A stretch of 5,521 nucleotides of DNA from CAZCZY01 sp964503525 (GTDB taxonomy: Bacteria > Patescibacteriota > JAUYIX01), in contig CAZCZY010000083.1 in the NCBI GenBank assembly GCA_964503525.1, positions 1 through 5,521 of the forward strand, given 5' to 3'. Below the pieces are notes generated by a model, which was not told the DNA's origin, did no database searches, and worked only from the letters and a program-made list of their open reading frames with translations. Shown here one piece after another: positions 5,412-5,521 of this stretch. Both the position numbers and the translations under genes were made by a program. Within the stretch, counting starts at the first letter, position 1. Each line of letters opens with the position of its first letter.

Positions 5412-5414
5412 TAG

Positions 5415-5443
5415 GCAACAGTTCCCCTGACATGGCATACTAT
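5415..5443 (+). promoter_or_regulatory. Possible promoter of the nusG-like gene
   Basis: TACTAT (5438-5443) is a 4/6 match to TATAAT and lies five bases before the ATG at 5449. A weak -35, GCAACA (5415-5420), is 17 bases upstream. The predicted transcription start falls on the ATG itself, and no Shine-Dalgarno sequence is visible, so the message would be leaderless. The arrangement repeats that seen before secE. The weak -35 lowers confidence. Confidence 0.42.
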
Positions 5444-5448
5444 CCGTG

Positions 5449-5521
5449 ATGCCTTCCCAAAATTCCCAGCCTACGCAGCGCGCACCCCACTCTCGCCGTC
5501 TATCATGGCGCTGGCTTGTGG
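5449..5521 (+). CDS. nusG: Probable NusG N-terminus, 3' end cut by window edge
   Basis: An ATG at 5449 (with an in-frame GTG just before it, at 5446) opens a frame that stays open to the window end, giving 24 residues. It begins with a polar tail (MPSQNSQPTQRAPHSRR) and then WRWLV. NusG proteins often have a short variable N-terminus followed by a WYVVHTYSG-like first strand, so WRWLV fits the start of that strand. The main support is position: nusG commonly follows secE directly. NusG binds RNA polymerase, promotes processive elongation, and couples it to Rho or to the ribosome. The visible part lacks the decisive motifs, so the name is inference from synteny plus a short match. No Shine-Dalgarno sequence precedes it. 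Confidence 0.55.
   Translation, partial: MPSQNSQPTQRAPHSRRLSWRWLV

Overview
The window is a gene-dense bacterial stretch with every recognisable gene on the + strand. In order it holds: the 3' nine-tenths of gyrB (DNA gyrase subunit B) interrupted by a large in-frame intein; a small HAD-family phosphatase/nucleotidase gene; a gene for a roughly six-helix membrane protein of unknown function; secE with unusual N- and C-terminal extensions; and, cut by the right edge, the start of what is probably nusG. The gyrB, secE and nusG-like content is chromosomal and bacterial. gyrB sits away from dnaN, recF and gyrA as far as the window shows, SecE is of the single-membrane-span type, GyrB carries an intein, and short intergenic regions with apparently leaderless starts are present. 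This mix fits a poorly characterised bacterium, perhaps of the Patescibacteria/CPR, but that placement is inference and no marker here proves it.

Region 1 (left edge to 3512) is one open frame. GyrB ATPase and transducer sequence runs to the TOPRIM glutamate motif EGDSAGG. A 567-residue intein (1284-2984) then interrupts the gene exactly before the TOPRIM metal-binding motif TDADVDGAH, and the GyrB C-terminus follows. The intein has the splicing blocks of a class 1 intein (Ser1, TxxH, terminal His-Asn, Thr+1) and a two-motif LAGLIDADG homing endonuclease with both catalytic acids present. Unexpectedly, it also has a XRE/Cro-like helix-turn-helix module between the N-terminal splicing half and the endonuclease. 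Gyrase activity therefore depends on splicing.

Region 2 (3513-4269) has a weak hairpin, a strong Shine-Dalgarno sequence, the HAD gene and a convincing rho-independent terminator. Region 3 (4270-4863) is the membrane-protein gene, with a possible extended -10 promoter and a Shine-Dalgarno sequence that abuts the ATG. Region 4 (4864-5521) is the secE-nusG pair of the protein-export/transcription-elongation cluster. Each of the two genes has a -10-like element so close to the start codon, and no Shine-Dalgarno sequence, that leaderless transcripts are predicted.

There is no rRNA, tRNA, CRISPR array or transposase. No intergenic gap exceeds about 140 bases. The most interesting element is the GyrB intein with its nested DNA-binding module.
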